A stretch of DNA of 6,579 nt from Acidobacteriota bacterium (GCA_019510535.1 JAEKKE010000042.1:1-6579), one strand, 5' to 3'. Numbered from the stretch's first letter, positions 1 through 6,435 are shown. The notes: generated from the letters alone by a model not told the origin. Made by a program: numbers and translations.

Positions 1-1259
1 GTGGTCTTCGAAGGCGAAGGATGCTTCTCCTCGCCGGTCTTCGGATCGAACAGGTAGACGTTCTCCACGCCATCCTTATCCGAGACATACGCGATCCACT
101 TCCCATCAGCCGACCACATTGGTCCCTGCTTGTAGAAGCTGTCGTTAGTCAGGGCCCTGGGCACAGGATTGCCGATCGTCAGCAGATAAAGCTGGTTCAG
201 TGCGACAAACGCGACCTGCCTGCCATCCGGCGAGAGCGCCGGACCGTAGAGGCCGAGCGCCTGGCGAGGCAGCTTGGAGTCAAAGCGATAGTCCTTCGAC
301 TTGAAGATGGGGCGGATGGACTTGATATCGGCCGTGAATGGAATCTCCGTCTCTGTCTTTGCGGAGAGGTCAGCCTTCACCAGTTTGCCGTTGGTGGTGT
401 ACAGCAGCGACGTCGGCGAGATCCACGCTGCCTCAAATGGAAACGCGTCGTCGTACTTGCTGGAGATGGGCTTGCCATCGACGATCAGCTTTGACGGGAA
501 GAGCGTCTGTCCCGCACCGGAGAAGTAGACATACGCCAGCTTGCCGTCGGACGAGACCGAGGGCGAGTCGATGCGGCCTGTCTTCACCTCGACCAGCGTC
601 TTCTTTGTCAGCGCGACAGGATCGATCTGAATGACCTGGCGGCCGGTGGCAACGCGCAGGCCGGGAATCATCTCTTCATCAATCGCGGAGACGTAGACGA
701 TCTTGCCGTCGGGCGTCCATGCGGGTTCGTACTCATCGTTCGTTCCGCTGGTGATCTGCTTCGGTTCGCCGCCGTCGATGCCGACGGTCCAGATATCGTA
801 GGAGCCCTTGAAGTCGCGATCGGACGCAAAGGTAATCGTTTTGCCGTCGGGAGAGATGCGGGGCTCACGATCATCTCCGTGGCCGGAGGTAACCTGCTTC
901 AGACCGGTGCCATCCGCATTCATCTTCCAGACGTGGAAGGTGCCGCCGGCATACGACTGGAAGACCACCGTCTTGCCGTCAGGCGCAAATCCCGGATAGG
1001 CTGCCTCATCTGTAGGCTGCGTCAGCTGCTTCGCCTTGCCTCCCTCAATGCCCAGAGAAAAGAGCATGCCCTGCAGATCGAGGATGACCGTCTTGCCGTC
1101 GGGCGAGACGGTCGAGGCCATGTTGGTGCCTTCATGGATGGTGATGATCCTGGTCTTCGATGTAGAGGCAGTGGGCTTTCCAGGGACGGGTTTCGTAGCC
1201 TGGGAGAATGCCGGTACCGAGAGAAGCAGAGCAGCGGAGGCGAGAGCGGAGAGACGCAT
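1..1259 (-). CDS. Exported TolB/PD40-type beta-propeller protein, possible N-terminal part of a propeller-amidohydrolase (partial)
   Basis: The first 419 codons of a minus-strand gene are present; the 3' part lies beyond the left edge. The ATG at 1259 is followed by a signal peptide (residues 1-19, MRLSALASAALLLSVPAFS, then QA), so the protein is exported, probably to the periplasm. The mature part is a series of beta-propeller blades. Each carries an 'xPDGK' turn typical of PD40/WD40-like TolB repeats, at residues about 52-56, 92-96, 136-140, 182-186, 237-240, 343-347 and 383-387. Several blades also show 'GG-x-x-x-Q-(L/I)-T' strand ends (IEGGKAKQLT, IDGGEPKQIT). The motif order, including 'IPFTAD' near residue 306 and the blade after it, recalls secreted proteins in which the propeller is followed by an imidazolonepropionase-like amidohydrolase domain. 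That C-terminal domain is not visible and is inferred. A peptidase or a plain TolB-like protein remains possible. AAGGAG lies 12 nt before the start, a rather long spacing. The gene follows the TonB-dependent receptor on the same strand after 84 bp, so co-transcription is likely. Confidence 0.85.
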   Translation of the reverse strand, partial: MRLSALASAALLLSVPAFSQATKPVPGKPTASTSKTRIITIHEGTNMASTVSPDGKTVILDLQGMLFSLGIEGGKAKQLTQPTDEAAYPGFAPDGKTVVFQSYAGGTFHVWKMNADGTGLKQVTSGHGDDREPRISPDGKTITFASDRDFKGSYDIWTVGIDGGEPKQITSGTNDEYEPAWTPDGKIVYVSAIDEEMIPGLRVATGRQVIQIDPVALTKKTLVEVKTGRIDSPSVSSDGKLAYVYFSGAGQTLFPSKLIVDGKPISSKYDDAFPFEAAWISPTSLLYTTNGKLVKADLSAKTETEIPFTADIKSIRPIFKSKDYRFDSKLPRQALGLYGPALSPDGRQVAFVALNQLYLLTIGNPVPRALTNDSFYKQGPMWSADGKWIAYVSDKDGVENVYLFDPKTGEEKHPSPSKT

Positions 1260-1287
1260 GAACCTTGAAAGCTCCTTCAACGGAAGA

Positions 1288-1319
1288 ACGCAGTGCGTCC
1301 GATTGGGAACGCACTGCGT
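1288..1319 (-). terminator. Perfect 11-bp hairpin between the receptor and propeller genes
   Basis: Arms ACGCAGTGCGT (1288-1298) and ACGCACTGCGT (1309-1319) are perfectly complementary, with a 10-nt loop. Read in the direction of the receptor gene, the hairpin lies 24 nt after its stop codon and is followed by TTCTTCC, only a partial T-run. It could be a weak intrinsic terminator, or an mRNA-stabilising or processing hairpin that lowers expression of the downstream propeller gene relative to the receptor. The structure is certain from the sequence; the termination role is inferred. Confidence 0.5.
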
Positions 1320-1343
1320 GGATTTATGTGAAGCGGAAACAGT

Positions 1344-4334
1344 TTAGAAGCTAATGCGACCAATGAACTGAAGCTGACGCGGAGCGAACTCCAGATATCC
1401 GCTGCCGCCGGCCGCCGTAGGCGTGCCATAAGCCGGGGAGTTGGCATTGGTGTTGTAGCTGTAGGGGTTGAAGTGATTGAAGAGGTTGAAGACCTCCACG
1501 GCGACGATCGCCTTTACCTTTTCACCGATGGGGAAGGCCTCCTGTAGACGGCTGTCGATACGCTCGTAAGCGCGGCCGCGGAAGGCGTTACGGGACATCA
1601 CCCAGTAACCGTAGCTCGAGTCATAGTAGAACTTCGACATCGGAGCGTACACCTGGAGGCAGGGCGAAGTGCTGCAGGTCGAGCCCGCCTGGATCGGCGT
1701 CGTGCCGGCAGCCACGGTGCGGTTGAAGGTCGGGGTGCCGCCATTCGGCGAGGCCGTACCTGTCGCTGTTCCGAAGGCCAAACCCGAACCGAAACGGAAG
1801 AGCGAGGAGAGTGAGAGACCGTACTTCCACTTGTACTCACCGTTCAGCGTGAGCGAGTGGCGCTGATCGTCCGTACCGTTCGCCCACTCATCCTTGATGC
1901 CCGAGGCAAAGGGCTTGTTGGGATAGTAGAAGGGACCTTCGGTTGAGTTCTTGGTGCGCGCCCAGGTATAGGCCAAAGCTCCAGTAAAACCAGCCATCGT
2001 GGAGTGTTTGATACCCATCTGCAGGGCGTCATAGATAGAACCTGCTCCGCCCGGCGTGAAGAACTGCGAGACCGAGGTGAACGACTGGTTGCAGACCTGG
2101 CGGGTGCTGCTGCTGTAGCTGGAGATGGTATCCAGAGCTACGGAACCGTTGCCGCAGACGCGGGTCGTGCTGGAGGCTAGCGACGTGTTCGGGTTCAGGT
2201 TGCGCTGTGCGTTCGTCGGATCGACCAGGAAGTTGCCGTTGAGGCGGATCCAGTCGTCGTAGGCACGGGTATGGACAAAGTCCACGTTGAGGACGGTCCT
2301 CCAGGGCAACTCACGCTGTACGCCGAAAGAGAGCTGCAGCGCATACGGCACCTTAGAATCTTTGGCCAGCGGCTGTACTGCCTGCGAGTACGCTGCAGGA
2401 TTCGCCGCCGGATTGCCGCCCTTGAACGGATCGGAGAAGTTGATGGGGCTTGCGGCCGTACCGCTCACCGAAGCCTGGATGGTGGAGACACCATTGAAGA
2501 TTTGTTGGTCGATGATCTGGTTCGCCGAGATATCAGCGAAGTAGAGACCTGCGCCGCCACGAATATTGGTCTTGCCGTTGCCCATGGGATCCCAAGCAAA
2601 GCCGATACGCGGAGCGAAGTTGTTGTTGTCGTTGCCCTGCGGTACCAGCAGACCATTGCTGAGCTTCGGCCCACCAGTGAAGGCGCCGAAGTCGTTGTCG
2701 TAGCGGATACCGAGGTTGACCGTCAGGCGCGGAAGAATCTTCCAGTCATCCTGAAACCAGAAACCGTAGATCGAGCGAGGCACATCGACGGTGAAGTCAC
2801 CGAAGCCTTTGATGAAGGTTGAGGCGCCGCCGCAGACTGAGTTGATCGCGGTGTAGTTCCAACTCGACGCGTCCGAGGCGCCGTTGGGGAACATGGTGTT
2901 GTACTGCGCTGCCGTGATGGAAGCGCTGCAGGGATTGATGCGTCCGCGCACATTCTGCTGAAAGTAACCGCCGTGACCGGTGTAGATGTACTCAGCGCCG
3001 AACTTGACTGAGTGCTTGCCTTTCAGCCAGAAAAGGTCATCGCGGTAGTCCTGGTTGTTCTGGGCGAAGATTTGCGGATAGTTATAGGGCCCGCCGACGG
3101 TGATGTTGGAGAAGATGATCTCCATCGACTGGGTGTAGGGCAGGTTCTGCCAGCCGAAGTGGTGATACCCGCCATGCAGATCGTTCACCAGGTTAGGAGT
3201 GATATTCGAGTTCCAGTCGGCAACGAAGCCATAGCTGGTACGAGTGCCCTGGTAGGCGCGCGAAGGATCGGCGTTGCCGCTTACGCCCAGGTAGTCGCTC
3301 TTGTAGGTAAAGCCGTCGCCGCGGACGAAGATGCGGTTGGTCGCATTGATCTGATAGTCGCCGCGGCCCAGGTACTCGTTCACGCGCAGTGTGTTCGGAT
3401 GCGAGAAGGCCGCGTTGGTGACCAGGTTGGTGGTAGTGGCGGTATCGGGCTTGCGCTCGCCCTCATAGGAGCCGAAGAACCAGAGCTTGTCTTTCTTGAT
3501 GGGTCCGCCCATAGTGCCACCGAACTGCTGATCGCTGAAGGGCAGCACTTTCTTGGCCACCGGATCAGGTGCATTCAGGGAGTCGTTGCGGAAGTAGCCG
3601 AAAAGGCCGCCGTGATAGGAATTCGATCCGGACTTCGACTGCGAGTTGACGTAAACGCCCGCCGAGCGGCCCAGTGTTGCATCGAAGCGGTTCGTGATGA
3701 TCTGGAACTGTGAGATCGCATCCTGGGAGAAGCGCGGCTGACCAAAAGCAGCGCCGGCAGTGTCCTGCGAGACCTGCAGACCGTCCATCGTGATCATGAA
3801 CTTGCCAGATTCCGATGCGGAGCCGACCGGAACATCCGAGGTGACGGCATTGATCTTGATGCCTGGGACCAGCGTCGCCAGGGACATGTAGTTGCGGCCG
3901 TTGATCGGTACACCTTGAACTTCCTGCGGCGTTACGTTGCCAGCCACAACCGAGGAGGTCGTATCGATGGCGAGCGACTCGGCCTCGACAACGATCGAGG
4001 TTGTCGTGGATGCGATGGGAAGCTGCAGATCGAGCGTCACAAGCTGGCCGACAAGCAGCGTAACCGGCTTCTTCACCGGCGTAAAGCCGGAGGAGGAGGC
4101 GGTGATCTCGTAGTCAGCGGCGACCAGTGACGGGATCAGGTAGATACCCTCTGCGTTGGTCGTGGCGTGGAACGCAGCACCACCGACGCGAACAACCTCG
4201 ACGGTGGCGCCGGAGATCGCCGCCCCTTGTGTGTCGGTGATCTTTCCGGTGAAGCCAGTCTGCTGCGCACGGCCGACTACGGTGACCACGGAGAGTGCAA
4301 CAAGAAGAAGCAGGGAGCGAAGGAATATCTTCAT
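1344..4334 (-). CDS. Oar-like TonB-dependent outer-membrane receptor with N-terminal carboxypeptidase-regulatory domain
   Basis: A 996-residue outer-membrane transporter, full length for the acidobacterial Oar-like class. The signal peptide is residues 1-23 (MKIFLRSLLLLVALSVVTVV, GRA, then QQ). Residues about 27-107 form a carboxypeptidase-regulatory-like beta-sandwich ('GKITDTQGAAISGATV', then 'TTNAEGIYLIPSL'). The plug region follows at about 115-235, with 'VPINGRNYMSLATLVPGI' (142-159), 'MDG' (183-185) and 'RSAGVYVNSQSKSGSNSYHG' at its end. The remainder is a beta-barrel rich in aromatic strands, ending in GRISF with the terminal Phe expected of barrel proteins. Such receptors take up large ligands (glycans, peptides, siderophores) with TonB-ExbBD energy; the substrate cannot be told from sequence. 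No clear TonB box was seen. The ATG at 4334 is preferred over an upstream in-frame GTG at 4349, because GAGG lies 9 nt before it and the signal peptide starts there. It is divergent from a LysR gene and upstream of an exported propeller protein on the same strand. Confidence 0.93.
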   Translation of the reverse strand: MKIFLRSLLLLVALSVVTVVGRAQQTGFTGKITDTQGAAISGATVEVVRVGGAAFHATTNAEGIYLIPSLVAADYEITASSSGFTPVKKPVTLLVGQLVTLDLQLPIASTTTSIVVEAESLAIDTTSSVVAGNVTPQEVQGVPINGRNYMSLATLVPGIKINAVTSDVPVGSASESGKFMITMDGLQVSQDTAGAAFGQPRFSQDAISQFQIITNRFDATLGRSAGVYVNSQSKSGSNSYHGGLFGYFRNDSLNAPDPVAKKVLPFSDQQFGGTMGGPIKKDKLWFFGSYEGERKPDTATTTNLVTNAAFSHPNTLRVNEYLGRGDYQINATNRIFVRGDGFTYKSDYLGVSGNADPSRAYQGTRTSYGFVADWNSNITPNLVNDLHGGYHHFGWQNLPYTQSMEIIFSNITVGGPYNYPQIFAQNNQDYRDDLFWLKGKHSVKFGAEYIYTGHGGYFQQNVRGRINPCSASITAAQYNTMFPNGASDASSWNYTAINSVCGGASTFIKGFGDFTVDVPRSIYGFWFQDDWKILPRLTVNLGIRYDNDFGAFTGGPKLSNGLLVPQGNDNNNFAPRIGFAWDPMGNGKTNIRGGAGLYFADISANQIIDQQIFNGVSTIQASVSGTAASPINFSDPFKGGNPAANPAAYSQAVQPLAKDSKVPYALQLSFGVQRELPWRTVLNVDFVHTRAYDDWIRLNGNFLVDPTNAQRNLNPNTSLASSTTRVCGNGSVALDTISSYSSSTRQVCNQSFTSVSQFFTPGGAGSIYDALQMGIKHSTMAGFTGALAYTWARTKNSTEGPFYYPNKPFASGIKDEWANGTDDQRHSLTLNGEYKWKYGLSLSSLFRFGSGLAFGTATGTASPNGGTPTFNRTVAAGTTPIQAGSTCSTSPCLQVYAPMSKFYYDSSYGYWVMSRNAFRGRAYERIDSRLQEAFPIGEKVKAIVAVEVFNLFNHFNPYSYNTNANSPAYGTPTAAGGSGYLEFAPRQLQFIGRISF

Positions 4335-4343
4335 GCCAAGTGA

Positions 4344-4347
4344 CCTC
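4344..4347 (-). promoter_or_regulatory. Ribosome binding site deciding the receptor start
   Basis: GAGG on the minus strand lies 9 nt before the ATG at 4334. It overlaps the reading that would start at the GTG at 4349 (GTGAGGTCA). The internal ATG is therefore the likelier start, and the five extra residues MRSLG are probably not translated. Confidence 0.65.
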
Positions 4348-4703
4348 ACAAAAACAAATTCAGATAGACAGGCCTCTGCGGCGATATCGATAACGGGAAA
4401 TCGTCGAGCCGGGCCTTATATGTGGTTCTTTATGTGCCTGTACTGCTGGGTGGCGGTGACTCAGGAGGCTGATCCGCCGGACAAGTGCAAAGGGGACGAA
4501 CGGAGATCCACCCCCGGGAACAGCGCATTTTCGATCGTGTGTGAGAGCAGCGTAAAAGCGGATCGGCAGCTTGTCTAATCGAAAGATTTTCAGCCGTGAT
4601 TGATAAAAGAAGAATTCATCTCTTATTGACAAGTGGGAAATACGAGGCAAAACTAAGACTCAACGCGACCACAAGCACGACAACCTAAGCAGAAATCTGG
4701 ACT
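4348..4703. promoter_or_regulatory. Divergent control region between the receptor and the LysR gene
   Basis: There is no convincing gene here; reading frames in it have no domain-like content and unlikely composition. It must hold promoters for both flanking genes. For the receptor the best -10 candidate is TATAAG on the minus strand (4415-4420), about 80 bp before the start, without a good -35. On the plus strand there is a perfect TTGACA at 4626-4631, about 90 bp before the LysR start, but no good -10 at 16-18 bp; the nearest T-A-rich hexamer (TAAGAC, 4654-4659) is 22 bp away. A short dyad AATC-N4-GATT at 4577-4588 and a palindrome CGATATCG at 4382-4389 are possible operator parts. LysR regulators usually bind such shared intergenic regions. 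The region's role is plausible; each individual site is weak. Confidence 0.4.
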
Positions 4704-4708
4704 GGGAG
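4704..4708 (+). promoter_or_regulatory. Ribosome binding site of the LysR gene (TTG start)
   Basis: GGGAG lies 9 nt before a TTG codon at 4718 that opens the sequence DFRIRQLQCFLTLAE, the canonical LysR N-terminus. The spacing supports TTG as the real start; there is no in-frame ATG close by that would keep the helix-turn-helix intact. Confidence 0.6.
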
Positions 4709-4717
4709 AAGAGGGTT

Positions 4718-5680
4718 TTGGACTTTCGTATCCGGCAGTTGCAGTGTTTTCTCACCCTGGCCGAAGTGTTGAACTACGGTAAGACCGCGCGTTCGCTCTA
4801 CATCAGCCAGCCAACTCTGACCTTTCAGATCAAAGGTTTGGAGCACGCACTCGGCGTGAGGCTGTTCGAGCGGACACGGCAGCACGTGCGCCTGACCGAG
4901 GCCGGTGCGGCCTTCCGCGAATACGCCAAATCGATCCTGGACACGGTGGATTCCGCCCGTGACTGCCTGCAGTCTCTGGACTCGCGCCTGCGGCTGACCA
5001 TCGCCTGTGGCCCGGTCGGCCAGTTCGTCCTGCTGCCGAATGTGATCCGCATGCTCGCGGACGAATATCCGACCTTTGAGCTCGAAGTCTGTGAGATGAC
5101 CACCGAGCAACAGATGGCCGCCCTGCCGGAAGGCAAGGTCGACGCCCTGCTGATGATGCCGGCGCTGCCGATTGAAGGCATCCATTTTGACCCGCTACGG
5201 CAGGAGAAGATGATGGCTGCGGTCAGCTCAGAGAGTCAGTTGGCGCGCCAGAGCTCGATCAGCGTGCAGGTCTTCCGCTCAACACCAATCATCGCCTCAC
5301 GGCTGAAAGATTGCCGCTTCCATCAGCCGGCGCTGCATAGCATGCTGGCCCCATTCGGTATCACACCGAAGTTCACAGAAAGTCCGCAGTCCTGTTCAGT
5401 GCAATTCGCCTATGCATCCGCTGGCGAAGGGATCGCCATTACGACCGAAGGTATCCGCACCTGCGTGGTACCCGGAGTCACGATGCTTCCGATCGAAGAA
5501 GAACTTCCTCCGGTGACACTCGGGCTCGCATTTCTGGAGAGCAATCTTTCACCGGCAATGAAGATCTTCCGCAAGGTAGTGCTGATGTCCAGCCGCAGAC
5601 TGGCTGCCACGGCGCGCACGTCACGTCTGGCTCCCGTAGTGGTGAAGGAGTTCGCTTCGCGGCGGGAGATGGCTGTTTAG
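4718..5680 (+). CDS. LysR-family transcriptional regulator
   Basis: A 320-residue protein, slightly longer than the usual ~300 of the family. Residues 2-60 are the winged helix-turn-helix: 'MDFRIRQLQCFLTLAEVLNY', then 'ARSLYISQPTLTFQIKGLE' (recognition helix around SQPTLTFQIKGLE), then 'LGVRLFERTRQHVRLTEAG' as the wing. A linker helix (about 62-88) leads to a periplasmic-binding-protein-like effector domain (about 90-290), starting 'LRLTIACGPVGQFVLLPNVI'. A late 'AYASAGEGIAITTEGI' segment matches the usual G-x-G-I-x-x-x-P region, though without the common Pro. The final ~30 residues (SSRRLAATARTSRLAP and on) form a basic tail beyond the normal domain end. It starts with TTG. LysR proteins bind DNA as tetramers and respond to a small molecule; the effector here is unknown. 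Divergent orientation suggests control of the TonB-dependent receptor, while the cys genes ~750 bp downstream are a less likely target. Confidence 0.92.
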   Translation: MDFRIRQLQCFLTLAEVLNYGKTARSLYISQPTLTFQIKGLEHALGVRLFERTRQHVRLTEAGAAFREYAKSILDTVDSARDCLQSLDSRLRLTIACGPVGQFVLLPNVIRMLADEYPTFELEVCEMTTEQQMAALPEGKVDALLMMPALPIEGIHFDPLRQEKMMAAVSSESQLARQSSISVQVFRSTPIIASRLKDCRFHQPALHSMLAPFGITPKFTESPQSCSVQFAYASAGEGIAITTEGIRTCVVPGVTMLPIEEELPPVTLGLAFLESNLSPAMKIFRKVVLMSSRRLAATARTSRLAPVVVKEFASRREMAV

Positions 5681-5688
5681 GGCGTATC

Positions 5689-5723
5689 GACACATTGGTT
5701 TTACATTTTGTGTCAGGATTTTT
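5689..5723 (+). terminator. Weak terminator candidate after the LysR gene
   Basis: GACACA (5689-5694) and TGTGTC (5709-5714) form a 6-bp stem with a 14-nt loop, 8 nt after the LysR stop, followed after 4 nt by a run of five T (5719-5723). The stem is short and the loop large, so this is a weak intrinsic terminator at best. The T-run is also the arm of the inverted repeat starting at 5718. Confidence 0.3.
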
Positions 5724-5839
5724 GGGTGTGTCCGCCCACCCTAGCGTTGCGAGGGTGTGGCACCCGTCAAAGAAAATGTAAGAAGCAGATTTCTTCGCTT
5801 CGCTCCGAAATGACAAACAAAAACATCGCACCCAAAAAT
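5718..5839. repeat. Nested inverted-repeat element in the intergenic region
   Basis: The outer arms ATTTTTGGGTG (5718-5728) and CACCCAAAAAT (5829-5839) are perfect 11-bp inverted repeats about 100 bp apart. Inside, CACCCT (5737-5742) and AGGGTG (5752-5757) form a hairpin, and CACCC at 5761-5765 can alternatively pair with the GGGTG of the left outer arm. The element resembles a small non-autonomous palindromic repeat. No transposase or target duplication is visible. The inverted repeats are seen directly; the mobile-element reading is inferred. Confidence 0.45.
5782..5817 (-). repeat. Dispersed intergenic repeat of the 'ERSEE' type
   Basis: On the minus strand this stretch reads through as FVISERSEEICF in one frame. 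Such a sequence is common between genes in acidobacterial genomes and gives rise to spurious annotated proteins containing 'ERSEE'; this is recalled, not searched. It contains TTTC/GAAA complementary ends around a TTCGCTTCGCTC core and lies within the larger inverted-repeat element. It is not part of a gene. Confidence 0.45.
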
Positions 5840-6305
5840 TCGGCGGCGGCGTTGTAATCCTGTTTTGCCGCCCCTCGTCTTTCACCTGCAGGGGGATTTT
5901 CGGGGACCTCTGAGAACCTCCTGAGTGGGTGGTGTGTGGCCGTTCGTGGGGGACGAGCGGCCCCCCGCCATATGGTGTTGCGGCAGCCTTTTCCGGACTG
6001 ATTCCTCCTCATCCAACAACCCATTTGTTGTAACTGCACAGAGAAATACGTGTGTAATCGCGCACGCGAAAGCCAGCGTCTGCAATGGACGAATCGGTAA
6101 CCCTTCCGGGATAGCCTGCAACAGGGAGAATGCTCTGAACCTTCGGCGGAACTGCGGTTGACACCACCGTCGGTCAGTCGATCACCTGCACCACAGGCTC
6201 AAACATCAAACTGGGCAACGGCCGACAGGAATCTCTAAGCGACTGTCAATACGAGCCTTGTGAGCAGGCGGCATAGCGCAGCGTGCCGGTTGCCCCGCCC
6301 TTTTT
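5840..6305. other. Long intergenic stretch without a recognisable gene
   Basis: About 465 bp with no coding sequence I can support. The first ~75 bp read on the minus strand as 'SEVPENPPAGERRG', another phrase I associate with repeat-derived spurious proteins in this group. A perfect 6-bp hairpin CAACAA-N5-TTGTTG lies at 6014-6030. From 6139 to 6276 a plus-strand frame stays open without a start codon and reads TFGGTAVDTTVGQSITCTTG and onward to a TAG; it could be a decayed gene fragment or chance. GGCGG (6267-6271) and CCGCC (6295-6299) just before a T6 run (6301-6306) are complementary but enclose a large loop. No tRNA, riboswitch or CRISPR pattern was seen. Confidence 0.4.
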
Positions 6306-6314
6306 TGTTAGAAT
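6306..6314 (+). promoter_or_regulatory. Extended -10 promoter of the cys locus
   Basis: TGTTAGAAT contains TAGAAT (6309-6314), a five-of-six match to TATAAT, preceded by TG-N, the extended -10 motif that can compensate for a missing -35. No good -35 hexamer lies at 16-18 bp. A discriminator of six bases (AAATAC) puts the transcription start at about G6321, which is the first base of the leader ORF's GTG codon. The transcript would then be leaderless. Confidence 0.6.
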
Positions 6315-6320
6315 AAATAC

Positions 6321-6365
6321 GTGATGCGCCGCGTCCTCACCGACCGCTGTTGTTGTCTCCTCTAA
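6321..6365 (+). CDS. Cys-rich leader peptide, putative cysteine-responsive attenuator
   Basis: A 14-codon ORF (GTG at 6321, or ATG at 6324 for 13 codons) encodes MRRVLTDRCCCLL from the ATG. Three consecutive TGT Cys codons (6348-6356) lie three codons before the TAA at 6363. It starts about 7 nt after an extended -10 box and has no purine-rich Shine-Dalgarno upstream, so translation from the mRNA 5' end is likely. It precedes cysD, whose pathway makes the sulfide used for cysteine. This matches the logic of leader peptides in which ribosome progress through Cys codons reports charged Cys-tRNA, as known for poly-cysteine leaderless ORFs in mycobacteria. A ribosome stalling on the Cys run in cysteine shortage would raise cysD expression. 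The reading frame and its position are seen; the regulatory role is inferred by analogy. A chance triple-Cys ORF is possible but unlikely in this exact place. Confidence 0.7.
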   Translation: MMRRVLTDRCCCLL

Positions 6366-6435
6366 GCGCCCCTTCATCCGCGCTCGCGCATCGTTCCCTC
6401 ATCCCAAATCATCTTTTCTGGAAGCACCGGAGTCT
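6366..6435 (+). promoter_or_regulatory. cysD leader RNA downstream of the Cys ORF
   Basis: Seventy bases separate the leader ORF stop from cysD. GCGCAUC (6386-6392) is perfectly complementary to GAUGCGC (6323-6329) at the leader ORF start. The pairing extends by two G-U pairs to 6321/6394, and after a small internal loop by GCGU (6331-6334) with GCGC (6380-6383). A C/U-rich stretch (6394-6400) can pair with the cysD ribosome binding purines (GGAA 6420-6423 or GGAG 6429-6432), and CUCC (6357-6360) inside the ORF can also pair with GGAG. No hairpin followed by a T-run exists here, so a classic intrinsic attenuator is not evident. Control of translation initiation or a Rho-based mechanism fits better. 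Confidence 0.4.

Noticed and set aside
1..1110. Repeated short motif of the type TTGCCGTCGGGCG at several places
   Set aside because: These are the reverse complements of the xPDGK codons of successive propeller blades (e.g. near 541, 701, 841, 972, 1093), explained by the coding repeats rather than a DNA repeat array.
3012..3713. 233-codon plus-strand open frame (and a 183-codon one at 2271-2822)
   Set aside because: Both lie wholly opposite the well-supported TonB-dependent receptor gene and show no domain-like features; antisense shadows in GC-rich DNA.
4601..4618. TGA-N12-TCA as a LysR operator
   Set aside because: Only the outer three bases are symmetric; inner positions do not pair and it does not fit T-N11-A.
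4156..4650. Open frames on both strands (4156-4578 plus, 4360-4650 minus) across the receptor start and intergenic region
   Set aside because: Arg/Pro/Ser-rich or random composition, one overlapping the receptor signal peptide, and no ribosome sites; not credible genes.
4626..4659. TTGACA as -35 of a LysR promoter
   Set aside because: The hexamer is perfect, but no acceptable -10 lies at 16-18 bp; the nearest candidate TAAGAC is 22 bp away, so it is only mentioned as a possibility.
5767..6121. Minus-strand open frames (5767-6039, 5882-6121) with 'ERSEE' and 'PENPPAGE' phrases
   Set aside because: They read through sequence that looks like dispersed intergenic repeats; the two frames overlap each other and lack credible starts.
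6267..6306. GGCGG...CCGCC followed by T6 as an intrinsic terminator
   Set aside because: Only five pairs with a 23-nt loop and no gene upstream to terminate; the T-run more likely belongs to the cys promoter region.
6306..6435. SAM riboswitch or T-box leader upstream of cysD
   Set aside because: The leader is only about 115 nt from the inferred start and I saw no T-box sequence or recognisable SAM-aptamer motifs; the Cys-codon ORF is a simpler explanation.
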